Assembly: GCF_001644195.2 (NCBI RefSeq)
Contig: NZ_LWBL02000067.1
Coordinates: 1 to 55,589, forward strand
DNA: 55,589 nt
Reading direction: 5' to 3'
Source: Bacillus marinisedimentorum
GTDB lineage: Bacteria > Bacillota > Bacilli > Bacillales > Bacillaceae_O
Of this stretch, positions 9,080-18,847 are shown one piece after another; position 1 is the first letter of the stretch; every line of letters begins with the position of its first letter. The notes below the pieces were generated by a model, which was given only the letters and a program-made list of their open reading frames with translations, was not told the DNA's origin and searched no databases. The position numbers were made by a program, and so were the translations under genes.

Positions 9080-9171
9080 TTGTCTGCCGTCTATTCTTTT
9101 CACAGCCCTATTTTGATGTATGATAGAGATAAAGAAAATTTCGGAAAACGAAACAACCGGGGGATAGAGAG

Positions 9172-10590
9172 ATGGCGAAAAAAATACCTGAAAAGTGGAT
9201 GGTGGTCATTGCCGTTTTGCTCGGCACATTCACCATCATTTTAAATAACAGCATGCTGAATCCGGCAATTCCTGAACTCATGGCAATCTTTGATACGGAT
9301 GCGGTTTCAATCGGCTGGGTGATTACCATTTTTATGGTTTCGATGGGGATCACGATGCCGCTGACCGGCTATCTTGGCGATAAGATCGGCAAGAAGAAGC
9401 TGTACATGATTGGGCTTGTTTTGTTTTTGATCGGGTCTGTCCTTGCTTCAATGGCATGGAGCCTCACATCATTAATCTTATTCCGCGCCATACAGGGGAT
9501 TGCAGGTGGTGTCATGATGCCGCTTTCGATGGCTTTGATCTTTGAAGTGTTTCCGCGGGAGGAACGCGGGCTTGCGACCGGGGTGTGGGGCATCGCGGCC
9601 ATGATGGCGCCGACGATCGGCCCGACACTTGGCGGAACGATTGTTGAAACGAGCAGCTGGCATTACTTGTTTTTGTTCAATATCCCGTTCGGCCTCCTTG
9701 GGCTTGCCGCTTCCGCTTATTACTTGAAGTCGACGGAAAAGGTGAAAGATATCAAGTTTGATAAGATCGGATTCCTGCTCGTTACCCTTGGAGTAGGAGC
9801 AGTCTTGTTTGCGCTCGGCCGGATTTCAAGGGTGGAACACCTCGCAAACCCGGTGAATATCGGCCTGATCATCTTCGGCCTCGCCGGAATATATGCGTTT
9901 GTGAAGTATGAAAATCGGCAAAGCCAGCCGCTGCTGGAGCTGTCCGTCTTCAAGGCGCCCGCTTTTTCCATTGCAGTATGGATTGCCAGCGTTACATCGA
10001 TTGGGCTGTTTTCATCGATTTTCCTTATCCCGCTTCTTATTCAGAACGTATATGGGTTAAGTGCCATCATTACCGGGCTTGTGTTTTTGCCGTCAGCTCT
10101 CTTCAGCGGCATTTTTATGACGGTCGGGGGCCGGCTGCTGGATAAAAATGGACCGAGAGGCGTCGTCACCACCGGCCTTGTCATATTTGCCGCCACAACA
10201 CTGGCACTCGGTTTCCTGAATCTAGAGACCTCCCTCTGGTACATCCTGGTTGTGATGCTGATCAGGGGAATCGGCATGGGGCTTTGCAATATGCCGGCAA
10301 CGACGACAGGGCTGAACGCGATTCCTGACCGCCTCGTTGCCCAGGGCTCAGCGATGAACAATGTCCTCAGACAAATCAGCTCATCGCTCGGCATTGTTTT
10401 CATTTCGGTATACTATGAGGTCCGGAGAGCCCAGCTGCTCGGAATGGGCGTAAGCGGCACCGAAGGCAGCCTCCAGGCGATCAACGAAGGATTTCTTGTC
10501 GTCGGAGTGCTCCTCGCCCTTTCGATTCCAGCAGGATGGCTGATCGGCCAGGATGAGAAGCGGGAGGAAGCGGAGTTGAATCCGCAGTGA
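9172..10590 (+). CDS. DHA2-family MFS drug efflux transporter
   Basis: A proton-driven multidrug exporter of the EmrB/QacA (DHA2) type in the cytoplasmic membrane. The 472 residues are dominated by hydrophobic helices, about fourteen by eye. The loop 2-3 motif GYLGDKIGKKKLYMIG and the helix-5 antiporter motif GPTLGG are both present, as is the family's RAIQGIAGGVMMP segment. The ATG at 9172 follows a GGGGGATAGAGAG site. Two identical palindromes upstream suggest repression by a regulator encoded elsewhere. The gene occupies the slot where B. subtilis, as I recall, has tatAy-tatCy. The substrate cannot be read from sequence. Confidence 0.88.
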   Translation: MAKKIPEKWMVVIAVLLGTFTIILNNSMLNPAIPELMAIFDTDAVSIGWVITIFMVSMGITMPLTGYLGDKIGKKKLYMIGLVLFLIGSVLASMAWSLTSLILFRAIQGIAGGVMMPLSMALIFEVFPREERGLATGVWGIAAMMAPTIGPTLGGTIVETSSWHYLFLFNIPFGLLGLAASAYYLKSTEKVKDIKFDKIGFLLVTLGVGAVLFALGRISRVEHLANPVNIGLIIFGLAGIYAFVKYENRQSQPLLELSVFKAPAFSIAVWIASVTSIGLFSSIFLIPLLIQNVYGLSAIITGLVFLPSALFSGIFMTVGGRLLDKNGPRGVVTTGLVIFAATTLALGFLNLETSLWYILVVMLIRGIGMGLCNMPATTTGLNAIPDRLVAQGSAMNNVLRQISSSLGIVFISVYYEVRRAQLLGMGVSGTEGSLQAINEGFLVVGVLLALSIPAGWLIGQDEKREEAELNPQ

Positions 10591-10718
10591 CGTGTTTTCA
10601 AGATGCTTCATAAAAGTTCAGTGCCTGAAAAAGCGAGGATAGAACTAAATCGTTGCGTCCGTGCCCGCCTCAGCTTTAGCCGCACTTATTTCGCTTATAC
10701 ATGCCTTCCCGCAAACTT

Positions 10719-10764
10719 AAAAACACCTGGACAGCAACAATATGCTGCTCCAGGTGTTTTTTAT
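10719..10764. terminator. bidirectional terminator
   Basis: AAAACACCTGG (10720-10730) pairs with CCAGGTGTTTT (10750-10760), with an inner CAGCA/TGCTG pairing and T tracts on both strands. It serves the convergent MFS gene and ydiK. Confidence 0.85.
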
Positions 10765-10770
10765 CATCAA

Positions 10771-10983
10771 TCAATCGTCCTCTTTTTCCTTCGTGATTTT
10801 CCGGATTTTATAATCCAGCATGAAAAACCGGATCGCCGACACGAAATTGAATGTGGCCAGCAGCATCAGAAGGATTGTTGTAAAATTCCAGATGTCTTCT
10901 TCGGGGCTCTGGATGGCCAGGTAGACGAATATGAATGCAAAGCCCCCGTATAGGAACCCCATAAGCAAAGGTGAAATTCTCAT
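10771..10983 (-). CDS. ydiK: small membrane protein, YdiK-like (DUF4305)
   Basis: A 70-residue protein with two hydrophobic helices (around residues 5-25 and 35-55) and a charged Lys/Glu C-terminus. Size, sequence and position beside ydiL and groES match B. subtilis YdiK as I recall it; its function is unknown. The start at 10983 follows GGAGG; a TTG 18 nt further upstream would consume that ribosome site. It begins four bases after the ydiL stop, so the two are one transcript. Confidence 0.8.
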   Translation of the reverse strand: MRISPLLMGFLYGGFAFIFVYLAIQSPEEDIWNFTTILLMLLATFNFVSAIRFFMLDYKIRKITKEKEDD

Positions 10984-10987
10984 AAAA

Positions 10988-11698
10988 TTAAAAGCCTCCA
11001 ATAAATGACTGGATCATCTCCGCCTGTTTTTGCATCTCGCGGATTTCGTCTTCGAAGATGATCTGCACGCCGACAACCAGGCTGTTCATGGCGACATGCG
11101 CGACAATCGGGACAATGATCCTTTTCGTTTTCACATATAAGTACGCAAATGTCAGCCCCATAGCGGTGTAAATGAGTAAATGCTTCGGGTCAAAGTGGAC
11201 CGTGGCGAAAATGAGTGAGCTGGCAATGCCCGAAATCCAGAAATTGAACCGTTTGTAGAGCGACCCGAAAATGATTTTCCGGAAGACGATTTCCTCAAGA
11301 ATCGGTCCGATCACGGATGTGACGAAGATGAAAATCGGCGTGACTTTTGCGATTTTCACAAGCATTTCCGTATTTTCAGACCCGGCTTCGATGCCGAATA
11401 CATTCACTTCGATCAAGCCGGCGATGCTCTGGGCGGCGAGTGCCATGAAGATGCCGAGCACTGACCACAAAACGGCTTCCCCGCGTCCGGACCGTTCAGA
11501 GTTCAGATGCCGTTCTTTCATATCCGTCCTCATGAGGAACAAAATGACGGCAAGTGCAGCCGCAAAACTGATGACCGTCCAGATGCCGACGATTTTATCC
11601 TCTGCCACCCCGGCGGCAGTAAGGAGCGGAAAGCCGAGCAAGCCAGAAAACTGGGCGATAATATATACGAGTAGAACAAACCAGTAGCGTTTAAGCAA
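10988..11698 (-). CDS. ydiL: CPBP-family intramembrane metalloprotease YdiL
   Basis: A membrane-embedded CAAX-type (Abi/CPBP) protease with about eight hydrophobic segments in 236 residues. The three catalytic motifs are present: EEIVFR, FATVHF (FxxxH) and HVAMN (HxxxN), which place the two Glu and the His ligands in the bilayer. The start is a TTG at 11698 with AAAGGAGAAGG upstream. It lies divergent from groESL and just upstream of ydiK. Some family members give bacteriocin immunity or process prenylated proteins; the substrate here is unknown. Confidence 0.88.
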   Translation of the reverse strand: MLKRYWFVLLVYIIAQFSGLLGFPLLTAAGVAEDKIVGIWTVISFAAALAVILFLMRTDMKERHLNSERSGRGEAVLWSVLGIFMALAAQSIAGLIEVNVFGIEAGSENTEMLVKIAKVTPIFIFVTSVIGPILEEIVFRKIIFGSLYKRFNFWISGIASSLIFATVHFDPKHLLIYTAMGLTFAYLYVKTKRIIVPIVAHVAMNSLVVGVQIIFEDEIREMQKQAEMIQSFIGGF

Positions 11699-11939
11699 TA
11701 TGCCTTCTCCTTTTTCATTTTATAGCAAGACTGTTAAGCTTATATCAGCGCGGCTGAAAACCGGCCGCTTATATTTAAAGCCTTTTTTGGGGCAATTGTT
11801 CATCCCTCTTAACAAGTTATATTCACGTATAGCAGGGAATAAAACATGCTTTCCCCATTTTACCATAACTTCCTGCCTGATGCGCTTCCGCCATCTGCTG
11901 TCCCCGAATCATTTTTTAAAAAAATTTGATACAAGACAC

Positions 11940-11971
11940 TTGCATTTAAAAAACAGATTATTTAATATAAT
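11940..11971 (+). promoter_or_regulatory. probable groESL promoter
   Basis: TTGCAT (11940-11945) and TATAAT (11966-11971) are the best sigma-A boxes before CIRCE, but the 20-bp spacer is long; TAATAT at 11963-11968 would give 17 bp. The rest of the 11699-12053 interval holds no gene. Confidence 0.5.
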
Positions 11972-11978
11972 AATTGTG

Positions 11979-12005
11979 TTAGCACTCAACATGGGCGAGT
12001 GCTAA
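11979..12005 (+). promoter_or_regulatory. CIRCE operator (HrcA binding)
   Basis: TTAGCACTC-N9-GAGTGCTAA is an exact CIRCE inverted repeat. HrcA binds it and represses groESL until heat shock titrates GroEL away. It lies just after the -10 region, in the 5' leader. Confidence 0.97.
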
Positions 12006-12053
12006 TAATCGACAAAATATCCATTTGATAATTACATGAGGAGGGTGTTTCAC

Positions 12054-12338
12054 TTGTTAAAGCCTTTAGGTGAACGCGTTATCATCGAACTTGTTGAAAC
12101 TGAAGAAAAAACTGCAAGCGGAATCGTGCTGCCGGATTCTGCAAAAGAAAAACCGCAGGAAGGCAAAGTGGTTGCAGTGGGTTCCGGCCGTCTGAATGAA
12201 GACGGAGAACGTGTTGCTCTTGAACTGAAAGAAGGCGACCTCGTGGTATTCTCGAAATATGCGGGCACTGAAGTGAAATACGAAGGTACCGAGTATTTGA
12301 TCATGCGTGAAGACGACATTCTTGCAGTTATCGGCTAA
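12054..12338 (+). CDS. groES: co-chaperonin GroES
   Basis: The heptameric 10-kDa lid of the GroEL folding chamber. The 94-residue product begins [14 protein letters not shown], contains the mobile loop [19 protein letters not shown] and ends with the conserved ILAVIG. The start is a TTG at 12054, eight bases after GAGGAGGG; the upstream in-frame ATG overlaps this ribosome site and would add residues absent from the family. It is the first gene of the CIRCE-controlled operon. Confidence 0.96.
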   Translation: MLKPLGERVIIELVETEEKTASGIVLPDSAKEKPQEGKVVAVGSGRLNEDGERVALELKEGDLVVFSKYAGTEVKYEGTEYLIMREDDILAVIG

Positions 12339-12346
12339 TTTGATAA

Positions 12347-14014
<1,668 letters not shown>

Positions 14015-14070
14015 TAAGTGCCCCCTCAACCCTTGATAGATAAGGCTTTGTTGGTAAGGTGAGATTGGTC

Positions 14071-14089
14071 TGCTAACATTTTGCTAACA
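14071..14089. repeat. left attachment-site repeat of the Thoeris element
   Basis: TGCTAACATTTTGCTAACA occurs here and again at 18323-18341 in the same orientation. The repeat lies directly behind the 3' end of an integrase remnant, where att sites of tyrosine-recombinase elements usually lie. The two copies enclose about 4.25 kb of AT-rich DNA. Confidence 0.8.
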
Positions 14090-14098
14090 TTGAGGATA

Positions 14099-14388
14099 TT
14101 AACGGAGGCTTCTCATGAGTTCAGCGAACTTTTGAGAGGCTTCTTTTTTTATTTCTTCGGTTACATTGAGATGGGCATTTTTCGTAATTTGATCATCTGT
14201 ATGACTTAGACCCTTGGCTGTTTTTAAAACAGGACAAGCTCTTCTTTTTAGTTACTTGGGAACTTATACTTCTTCCAATTGTTCAATTGTTTGTTTATCC
14301 ATCTTTAAGCAATCTCTGTAGGGTTTTTATAAATCAACTCCAGCTCTAGTGCTTTTCGAAAAAGGTCCTGCCTGTTCGATAGAACCAT
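14099..14388 (-). pseudogene. tyrosine recombinase (integrase) remnant
   Basis: Conceptual minus-strand translation gives pieces of a phage/ICE integrase: a core-binding fragment (DLFRKALELELIYKNPTEIA, then stop), KQTIEQLEEV followed by stops, then LKTAKG fused directly to LSHTDDQIT and a typical C-terminus ending in VTEEIKKEASQKFAELM. The catalytic domain between LKTAKG and LSHTD, holding the Arg and His residues, is deleted, so the enzyme is dead. It lies next to the left repeat and explains how the element arrived and why it is now fixed. From here to 14624 I see no further gene; the DNA turns strongly AT-rich. Confidence 0.8.
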
Positions 14389-14624
14389 TCCCTTGTATTG
14401 TGAAAAAATTGAAGACATATTATTATCTTTTAACCAAATAACTACAATTTTTGGTAAAATAGAATTAGGATTATCAATCTTTGTATAAAAATGTTAATAA
14501 TTTAAATATAATGTTTTATTTAAAATAAGAGAGCCAAAGGTAGAAATTTTGGTATGGGAGAGTGGCAGGAATAGACTTATCTTTTTTATAAGCAATAGAT
14601 ATACTTTTATTATGGGGGAATGAT

Positions 14625-15476
14625 ATGCAAAAATTAAAAGAAATTGTTAAAGATAAGGATTACTGGAAAAATGTTTGGGCTGTTCCTGGGGGATTATTCG
14701 GTATTGCTACAACAGTATATACTTTTGTTGAATTCGATGAAGGTTTTAACAAATTTTATATTTTACTTGGATTAGTAGGTATTTCTATTTTATATATCCT
14801 GTTAGACTTATTGAAAAATACAAGGTTAAAAGAAACCAAATTAATTGTAGATGGGTCAGAAATTGTAGTAAAAACAGGAGATATTTTCAAATTTCCTCGA
14901 AATATCTATAAAGTAATTGCTTTTAATGAATTTTTTGATACTAAAGTAGATGACAAAATAATATCTAAATCATCTTTAAACGGACAGTATTTAAATTACT
15001 TTTATGAAAACACATCAGATTTAGATGAAAGAATTTATCAAGACCAACGAATGCAGAATAGAATTGTTGAAAAAAATGTAGAACGACCCTTAGGTGGAAA
15101 ACATACTCGCTATCGTTTAGGGTCTATTTTTAAAGATAAAGATTTTTTTCTTGTGGCATTTTCAAAATTTAATGATGAGAATGAAGCTAATTTAAAACTG
15201 CATGAATATGCTAACTGCTTGATCCACTTCTGGAATGAAGTAAATAGTCTTTATGCTCAACAAGAAGTTGTTGTTCCTTTGTTAGGTTCTGGTATAACAA
15301 GACATAAGGACTTTAATGCTACTCCTCATCAATTGCTAGAAGTTATGCTTTGGACTTTTAAAATTAGCAAGGTTAAATTTAGAGAACCTTCTAAAGTTAC
15401 TATCCTTCTTCATGGATCCCATCATAAAAGTATCAATTATTATAAATTAAAGGAGTTTGAAAAAAATGGCATATAA
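14625..15476 (+). CDS. thsA: Thoeris effector ThsA, type II (TM-macro)
   Basis: Predicted membrane effector of a type II Thoeris anti-phage system. Two hydrophobic helices lie at about residues 19-38 and 46-64, followed by a 200-residue macro-like (DUF6430-type) domain with the loop VVPLLGSG and a late ILLHGS strand. In type II Thoeris, as I recall, the macro domain binds an ADP-ribose conjugate (His-ADPR) made by ThsB, and the TM part then damages the membrane. The gene overlaps thsB by 11 nt, which supports a functional pair. It is AT-rich compared with groEL. Type I ThsA has SIR2-SLOG domains instead; none are seen here. Confidence 0.85.
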   Translation: MQKLKEIVKDKDYWKNVWAVPGGLFGIATTVYTFVEFDEGFNKFYILLGLVGISILYILLDLLKNTRLKETKLIVDGSEIVVKTGDIFKFPRNIYKVIAFNEFFDTKVDDKIISKSSLNGQYLNYFYENTSDLDERIYQDQRMQNRIVEKNVERPLGGKHTRYRLGSIFKDKDFFLVAFSKFNDENEANLKLHEYANCLIHFWNEVNSLYAQQEVVVPLLGSGITRHKDFNATPHQLLEVMLWTFKISKVKFREPSKVTILLHGSHHKSINYYKLKEFEKNGI

Positions 15477-16035
15477 AAATGGCAATTATTCAGCTTTTTA
15501 TGTCAGTGAGCCTTTTAGTGAGAGTAATCTGGGTGCATCTGCCACAAAAGATTTTTCATCTTATAATATGTTAAGGGCTTGGAAAGGCGCAGAGAGTAGT
15601 TTTCCATTTAATGACTCCCATAATAAAAACTATAACGTTAGGGACGGAAGTGACTGGGAAAGAACTTTGAAACCTCGTTTACATGAAAGACTAAATAATT
15701 CAAAGAATATAATATTGTTTTTAAGTAGTATTACAAAAAATAGTAAAGCATTGCGTGAAGAAATCAACTATGGAGTAAATACGAAGGGATTGCCAGTAAT
15801 TGTTGTTTATCCTGAATATCAAAATAAAAGTGATATTATAAATTGTAGAACAAATACCATAAAAAGTGAGATCAAGAACTTATGGGATAAACTACCTGCT
15901 TTTCGAAATACTATGTACAAGGTTCCTACCATTCATTTACCATATAAAAAAGATTTAATTAAAAAGGCGTTAAACGATAAAGATTTTATGATAAATTCAC
16001 AATGTAATGCTGGTGTTTACTTTTATGAATGCTAA
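15466..16035 (+). CDS. thsB: Thoeris sensor ThsB, TIR-like
   Basis: A 189-residue TIR-like (DUF1863/ThsB) protein, predicted to sense phage infection and turn NAD+ into the signal that activates ThsA. The N-terminal strand SAFYVSEPF, the MLRAWKG segment, the strand NIILFLSS and the REEINYG motif with the likely catalytic Glu (E99) fit the family. The ATG at 15466 follows AAAGGAG; translation would restart inside the thsA 3' end. The last 30 residues (FMINSQCNAGVYFYEC) are divergent, so a small C-terminal change is possible. Confidence 0.85.
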   Translation: MAYKNGNYSAFYVSEPFSESNLGASATKDFSSYNMLRAWKGAESSFPFNDSHNKNYNVRDGSDWERTLKPRLHERLNNSKNIILFLSSITKNSKALREEINYGVNTKGLPVIVVYPEYQNKSDIINCRTNTIKSEIKNLWDKLPAFRNTMYKVPTIHLPYKKDLIKKALNDKDFMINSQCNAGVYFYEC

Positions 16036-16417
16036 AGTAGGCAAATAATAACTAATACACTAATATTATTTTATTTGCTTTAGAGGGTGAATAATCTTAA
16101 TAAGTTACTAAATCATATCAAACGGGACGTGCGATTACCGATATTCCATGTATTTCCACATACATTTAAGTATGAGAATAGAAGATAAAGAAATAAAAGA
16201 AATTATCGACATTCAGGCAATTCCAAAAGGTGAAATAAGAAGTGCGTTATATTTAAGGAGAAACTTTGGGATTTTTAAACTCAGATGCTTAATCATAACA
16301 ACACCCCTGAATTGTCCGGTTCGTTCAATCCAGCCTACAATTTAGTGGTATTCTAAGGCATAAATCCGAGACCTTGTTTTAGATGATAGAATATAAAATC
16401 TATCCAATTATAGTAAC
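16036..16417. other. AT-rich intergenic, no supported gene
   Basis: The space between convergent thsB and the TIR gene contains only short frames with no recognisable product or ribosome site. It may hold decayed DNA of the integrated element. Confidence 0.5.
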
Positions 16418-17230
16418 TTAATTAAACCATGGTATTTGGCTTTTTGACATAACAGGTGTGAGTCTAATTGATTGAAGTTGCTTATCGTTTTTTTGATGAA
16501 AGATAATTATATTAGGATTTGACATGTTAATATTTTCATTCATTTTAAAAGTGAGATCTATAGTAAATCCTGCTTTCAACCCACCTGGAAAATTTAATAG
16601 AAAAGCATTTAATTTTCGTGCAGAAACTGTAACACTATTTTCAGTAAAACCTGTCTCATACATGTTTGCATTTGCCGTAAACTTGGCTTGGTTTTTATTG
16701 AGGTTTGTGGCTGCTATAATACATCCACTTGGCTCGAAAAATCTCTTGGGCCGAATGAAAAAGCGGTACGTATTACGATCCTCTTCATAATAGTAGCCTT
16801 CTAAATTCCTGAAAGTAGGTATATCTTTTCTGTATTTTTCTACTTCTGGTGATACAATTTCTCTTATTTGCTGTAAAGTAGCATCAATACCGTTAGTGCT
16901 CATATCGAGGTAACTTAAAGCTGATATAATTACCGGAACATCTACTTGGTCTGCTCTTATTGGTATGAATTCCATATCTTTAGACCGTGCTTTTAATGCG
17001 TTAGTCCATTCAAGAGATACCATTTTGCTTTTTAAGCTATTCTCGGTTATGAAGAAAAAGAAAAACCTAGATTTTTCTAATCCTTCATTCATCTTTTCAA
17101 TGATGTTTTCTCCGGGTTTAATTGACCAATCGTCATAGAATACGTTTTCTTCTCCATAAGTTTTCTCCAAAGCATAAGCAATTGGACTTACAATTTCTTT
17201 ATCATTATGCTGATGACTTAAAAATATCAT
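16418..17230 (-). CDS. TIR-domain protein with unknown C-terminal domain
   Basis: Residues 1-140 form a canonical TIR domain: start MIFLSHQHND, box 2 VFYDDWSIKPGENI, strand RFFFFFITENS and SLEW with the NADase-type catalytic Glu (E74). Residues about 145-270 form a beta-rich domain I do not recognise (begins FRNLEGYYYEEDRNTYRFF). The ATG at 17230 follows AAGGGGTGGAGAG. It lies inside the Thoeris element on the opposite strand. It could be a second ThsB-type sensor, a separate TIR effector, or unrelated cargo; the TIR fold itself is clear. Confidence 0.8.
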   Translation of the reverse strand: MIFLSHQHNDKEIVSPIAYALEKTYGEENVFYDDWSIKPGENIIEKMNEGLEKSRFFFFFITENSLKSKMVSLEWTNALKARSKDMEFIPIRADQVDVPVIISALSYLDMSTNGIDATLQQIREIVSPEVEKYRKDIPTFRNLEGYYYEEDRNTYRFFIRPKRFFEPSGCIIAATNLNKNQAKFTANANMYETGFTENSVTVSARKLNAFLLNFPGGLKAGFTIDLTFKMNENINMSNPNIIIFHQKNDKQLQSIRLTPVMSKSQIPWFN

Positions 17231-17375
17231 CTCTCCACCCCTTAATAATACTTTTGAACACAAATAAATCCCTTAAATTGGAATATTAATATTTTAATAT
17301 TATCATATTTTCTAATTTTTGAGAGTGAATTTTATAACAATGTGTATTTATTTTATTGGGAGATTATTTATTTGA

Positions 17376-17443
17376 AGGGACAGTGAATCTGTCCCTCTGT
17401 CCTTAAACTCTGAGAGCAAAGGGACAGGTAACTTGTCCCTTTA
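17376..17443. repeat. GGGACA/TGTCCC palindromic repeat pair
   Basis: Two hairpins, AGGGACAGTGAATCTGTCCCT (17376-17396) and GGGACAGGTAACTTGTCCC (17421-17439), sit between two genes of the element. Related hairpins occur at 27724, 30472, 30497, 39505 and 43167. Confidence 0.8.
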
Positions 17444-17501
17444 TTTGGAAGACAGTATACCTGTCTATATAGCTATAAAGATTGTATAGGAGATGATTAA
17501 A

Positions 17502-18014
17502 ATGTGGCTCACATCAAAAGAAATAAAATCTATAGATAACTATTCTTCATTAATTGGCCGGTTAATGTTAATAAGTCAGAAATATGAATTCACATGTAAA
17601 GAAATGATAAAATGGCTTGAGCTTATATCTAAATTAGAAGGAGAAGAATTAGAATTTCTGAGTAAGGAATATCTAAATTATGTCGATAAACTAAATGGTT
17701 TATTATTAGGTAAATCTATAAAAACTTTACACAGAAACCAAAAGCTCTTTAATATATCAGATGAGCAAATAAGTATTCTCAATAATGGAAGGACCTCACG
17801 TAATTGGATTGTTCATCAGTCAGGCAAAAATCTAATTTTTAAAAGCGAACTTTTAAAAGAGGACTATATTAATTTTAGAAAGCATGTTATTAATTTAGGA
17901 AGAGCTGATTTTATGGTTTCGAAATGGAGTTATGAATTTCATGAAAAAGAGCCTTACAATTATATTGGGGAAGATAACTATACTAGAATGCTATTAGAGT
18001 GGGTATTTAATTGA
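17502..18014 (+). CDS. HEPN-like protein (RNxxxH motif)
   Basis: A 170-residue, mostly helical protein. RNWIVH at residues 100-105 matches the R-x4-H signature of HEPN domains, many of which are RNases in abortive-infection and toxin systems. Nothing else is recognised. AGGAG lies 9 nt before the ATG at 17502; an in-frame ATG at 17493 is too close to it. It is AT-rich and lies inside the 19-bp repeats with Thoeris and TIR genes, which suggests a defence role. No partner antitoxin is visible. The HEPN call rests on one motif and a helical pattern. Confidence 0.6.
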   Translation: MWLTSKEIKSIDNYSSLIGRLMLISQKYEFTCKEMIKWLELISKLEGEELEFLSKEYLNYVDKLNGLLLGKSIKTLHRNQKLFNISDEQISILNNGRTSRNWIVHQSGKNLIFKSELLKEDYINFRKHVINLGRADFMVSKWSYEFHEKEPYNYIGEDNYTRMLLEWVFN

Positions 18015-18032
18015 ATTTATTAATATAAAAAA

Positions 18033-18200
18033 GTGAAAAGTCATGGAGATAAAGTTTCAATGACAAATAACGAATATACTGCTGCTCATAAAAATGGTGA
18101 CAATTATTTTCTTTGTATTATATATGAAGAGAGTAAAGATATAGTGTTTGAGTATTCAAAATCCACTGGAGGATTAAAACTAGAAAAAATAGTACCCTAG
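18033..18200 (+). pseudogene. C-terminal fragment of a DUF3883 (restriction-related) gene
   Basis: An in-frame stretch ending at 18200 reads VKSHGDKVSMTNNEYTAAHK and continues NGDNYFLCIIYEE, the C-terminal pattern of DUF3883 domains (TkNEyxxAxxxGdxYxLyvV), which occur fused to restriction or helicase proteins. About 55 residues remain and no upstream part is present, so it is a relic. The rest of 18015-18847 holds the right att repeat, terminators and no gene I can support. Confidence 0.5.
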
Positions 18201-18322
18201 TAGTAATGGATTTGTGAGGAATACGAGGGGCATATGTTCAGAGTAAGTAGTGATTAGCAAGTTGAACGTTTAACACCAATAGCACTGGCAAAATATTATA
18301 TGTGTGATCAACAGATTCAATA

Positions 18323-18341
18323 TGCTAACATTTTGCTAACA
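18323..18341. repeat. right attachment-site repeat of the Thoeris element
   Basis: Exact direct copy of 14071-14089 (TGCTAACATTTTGCTAACA). Together they delimit the integrated segment. Confidence 0.8.
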
Positions 18342-18358
18342 CAATCCCATAAAAAAGG

Positions 18359-18420
18359 GTAAACCACTGTTAAAGATTTTACAGTCAACAATATCTAAAA
18401 AGTTGGTTTACTGCGCTTTT
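18359..18420 (+). terminator. possible displaced groESL terminator
   Basis: GTAAACCA (18359-18366) pairs with TGGTTTAC (18404-18411), enclosing a smaller CTGTTAAA/TTTTACAG hairpin, and CTTTTT follows. It lies just outside the right att repeat, so it may have been the original groEL 3' flank. Confidence 0.5.
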
Positions 18421-18505
18421 TACACGTCTCGTTAACGATATTACACACTCTCACCTAAGGGGTGGCATAAAGTAAGATGCTTGTCCAATAAATACAGGAA
18501 ATACC

Positions 18506-18539
18506 AGGAGCTGAGGGGTGTCCCTTCAGCTCCTTTTCA
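18506..18539 (+). terminator. Rho-independent terminator
   Basis: AGGAGCTGA (18506-18514) pairs with TCAGCTCCT (18526-18534), extended by GGG/CCC in the loop, then TTTT. Confidence 0.75.
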
Positions 18540-18847
18540 TTATTATTTAATAGTGCCTTACACCTGTACATGCCAAAAGATAGTTTCGATAAATCTCGAA
18601 AAGTGACTGGCATTTCTTTTTATGACTAGGCGCTCATATTCAAGATATAATGACCAATTTTTAGTAGATTAGATGTATAATAAATAAGAGGGACACTAAA
18701 CGGCTGTTCCAATTACAATTTATAAAAGCAAAAATTTTTTATTTGATGCAAAGAATTTCAAGAGGCAGTTTCTGGCTGGCTATGATACATATGTATCCGT
18801 TTATGTTAAAAAGTTTGTTAATAATAAATAAAAAAGGGGGATTCTTT

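Noticed and set aside
16148-16345. 65-codon plus-strand frame between thsB and the TIR gene
   Set aside because: No ribosome site, no known similarity, and it lies in convergent intergenic DNA.
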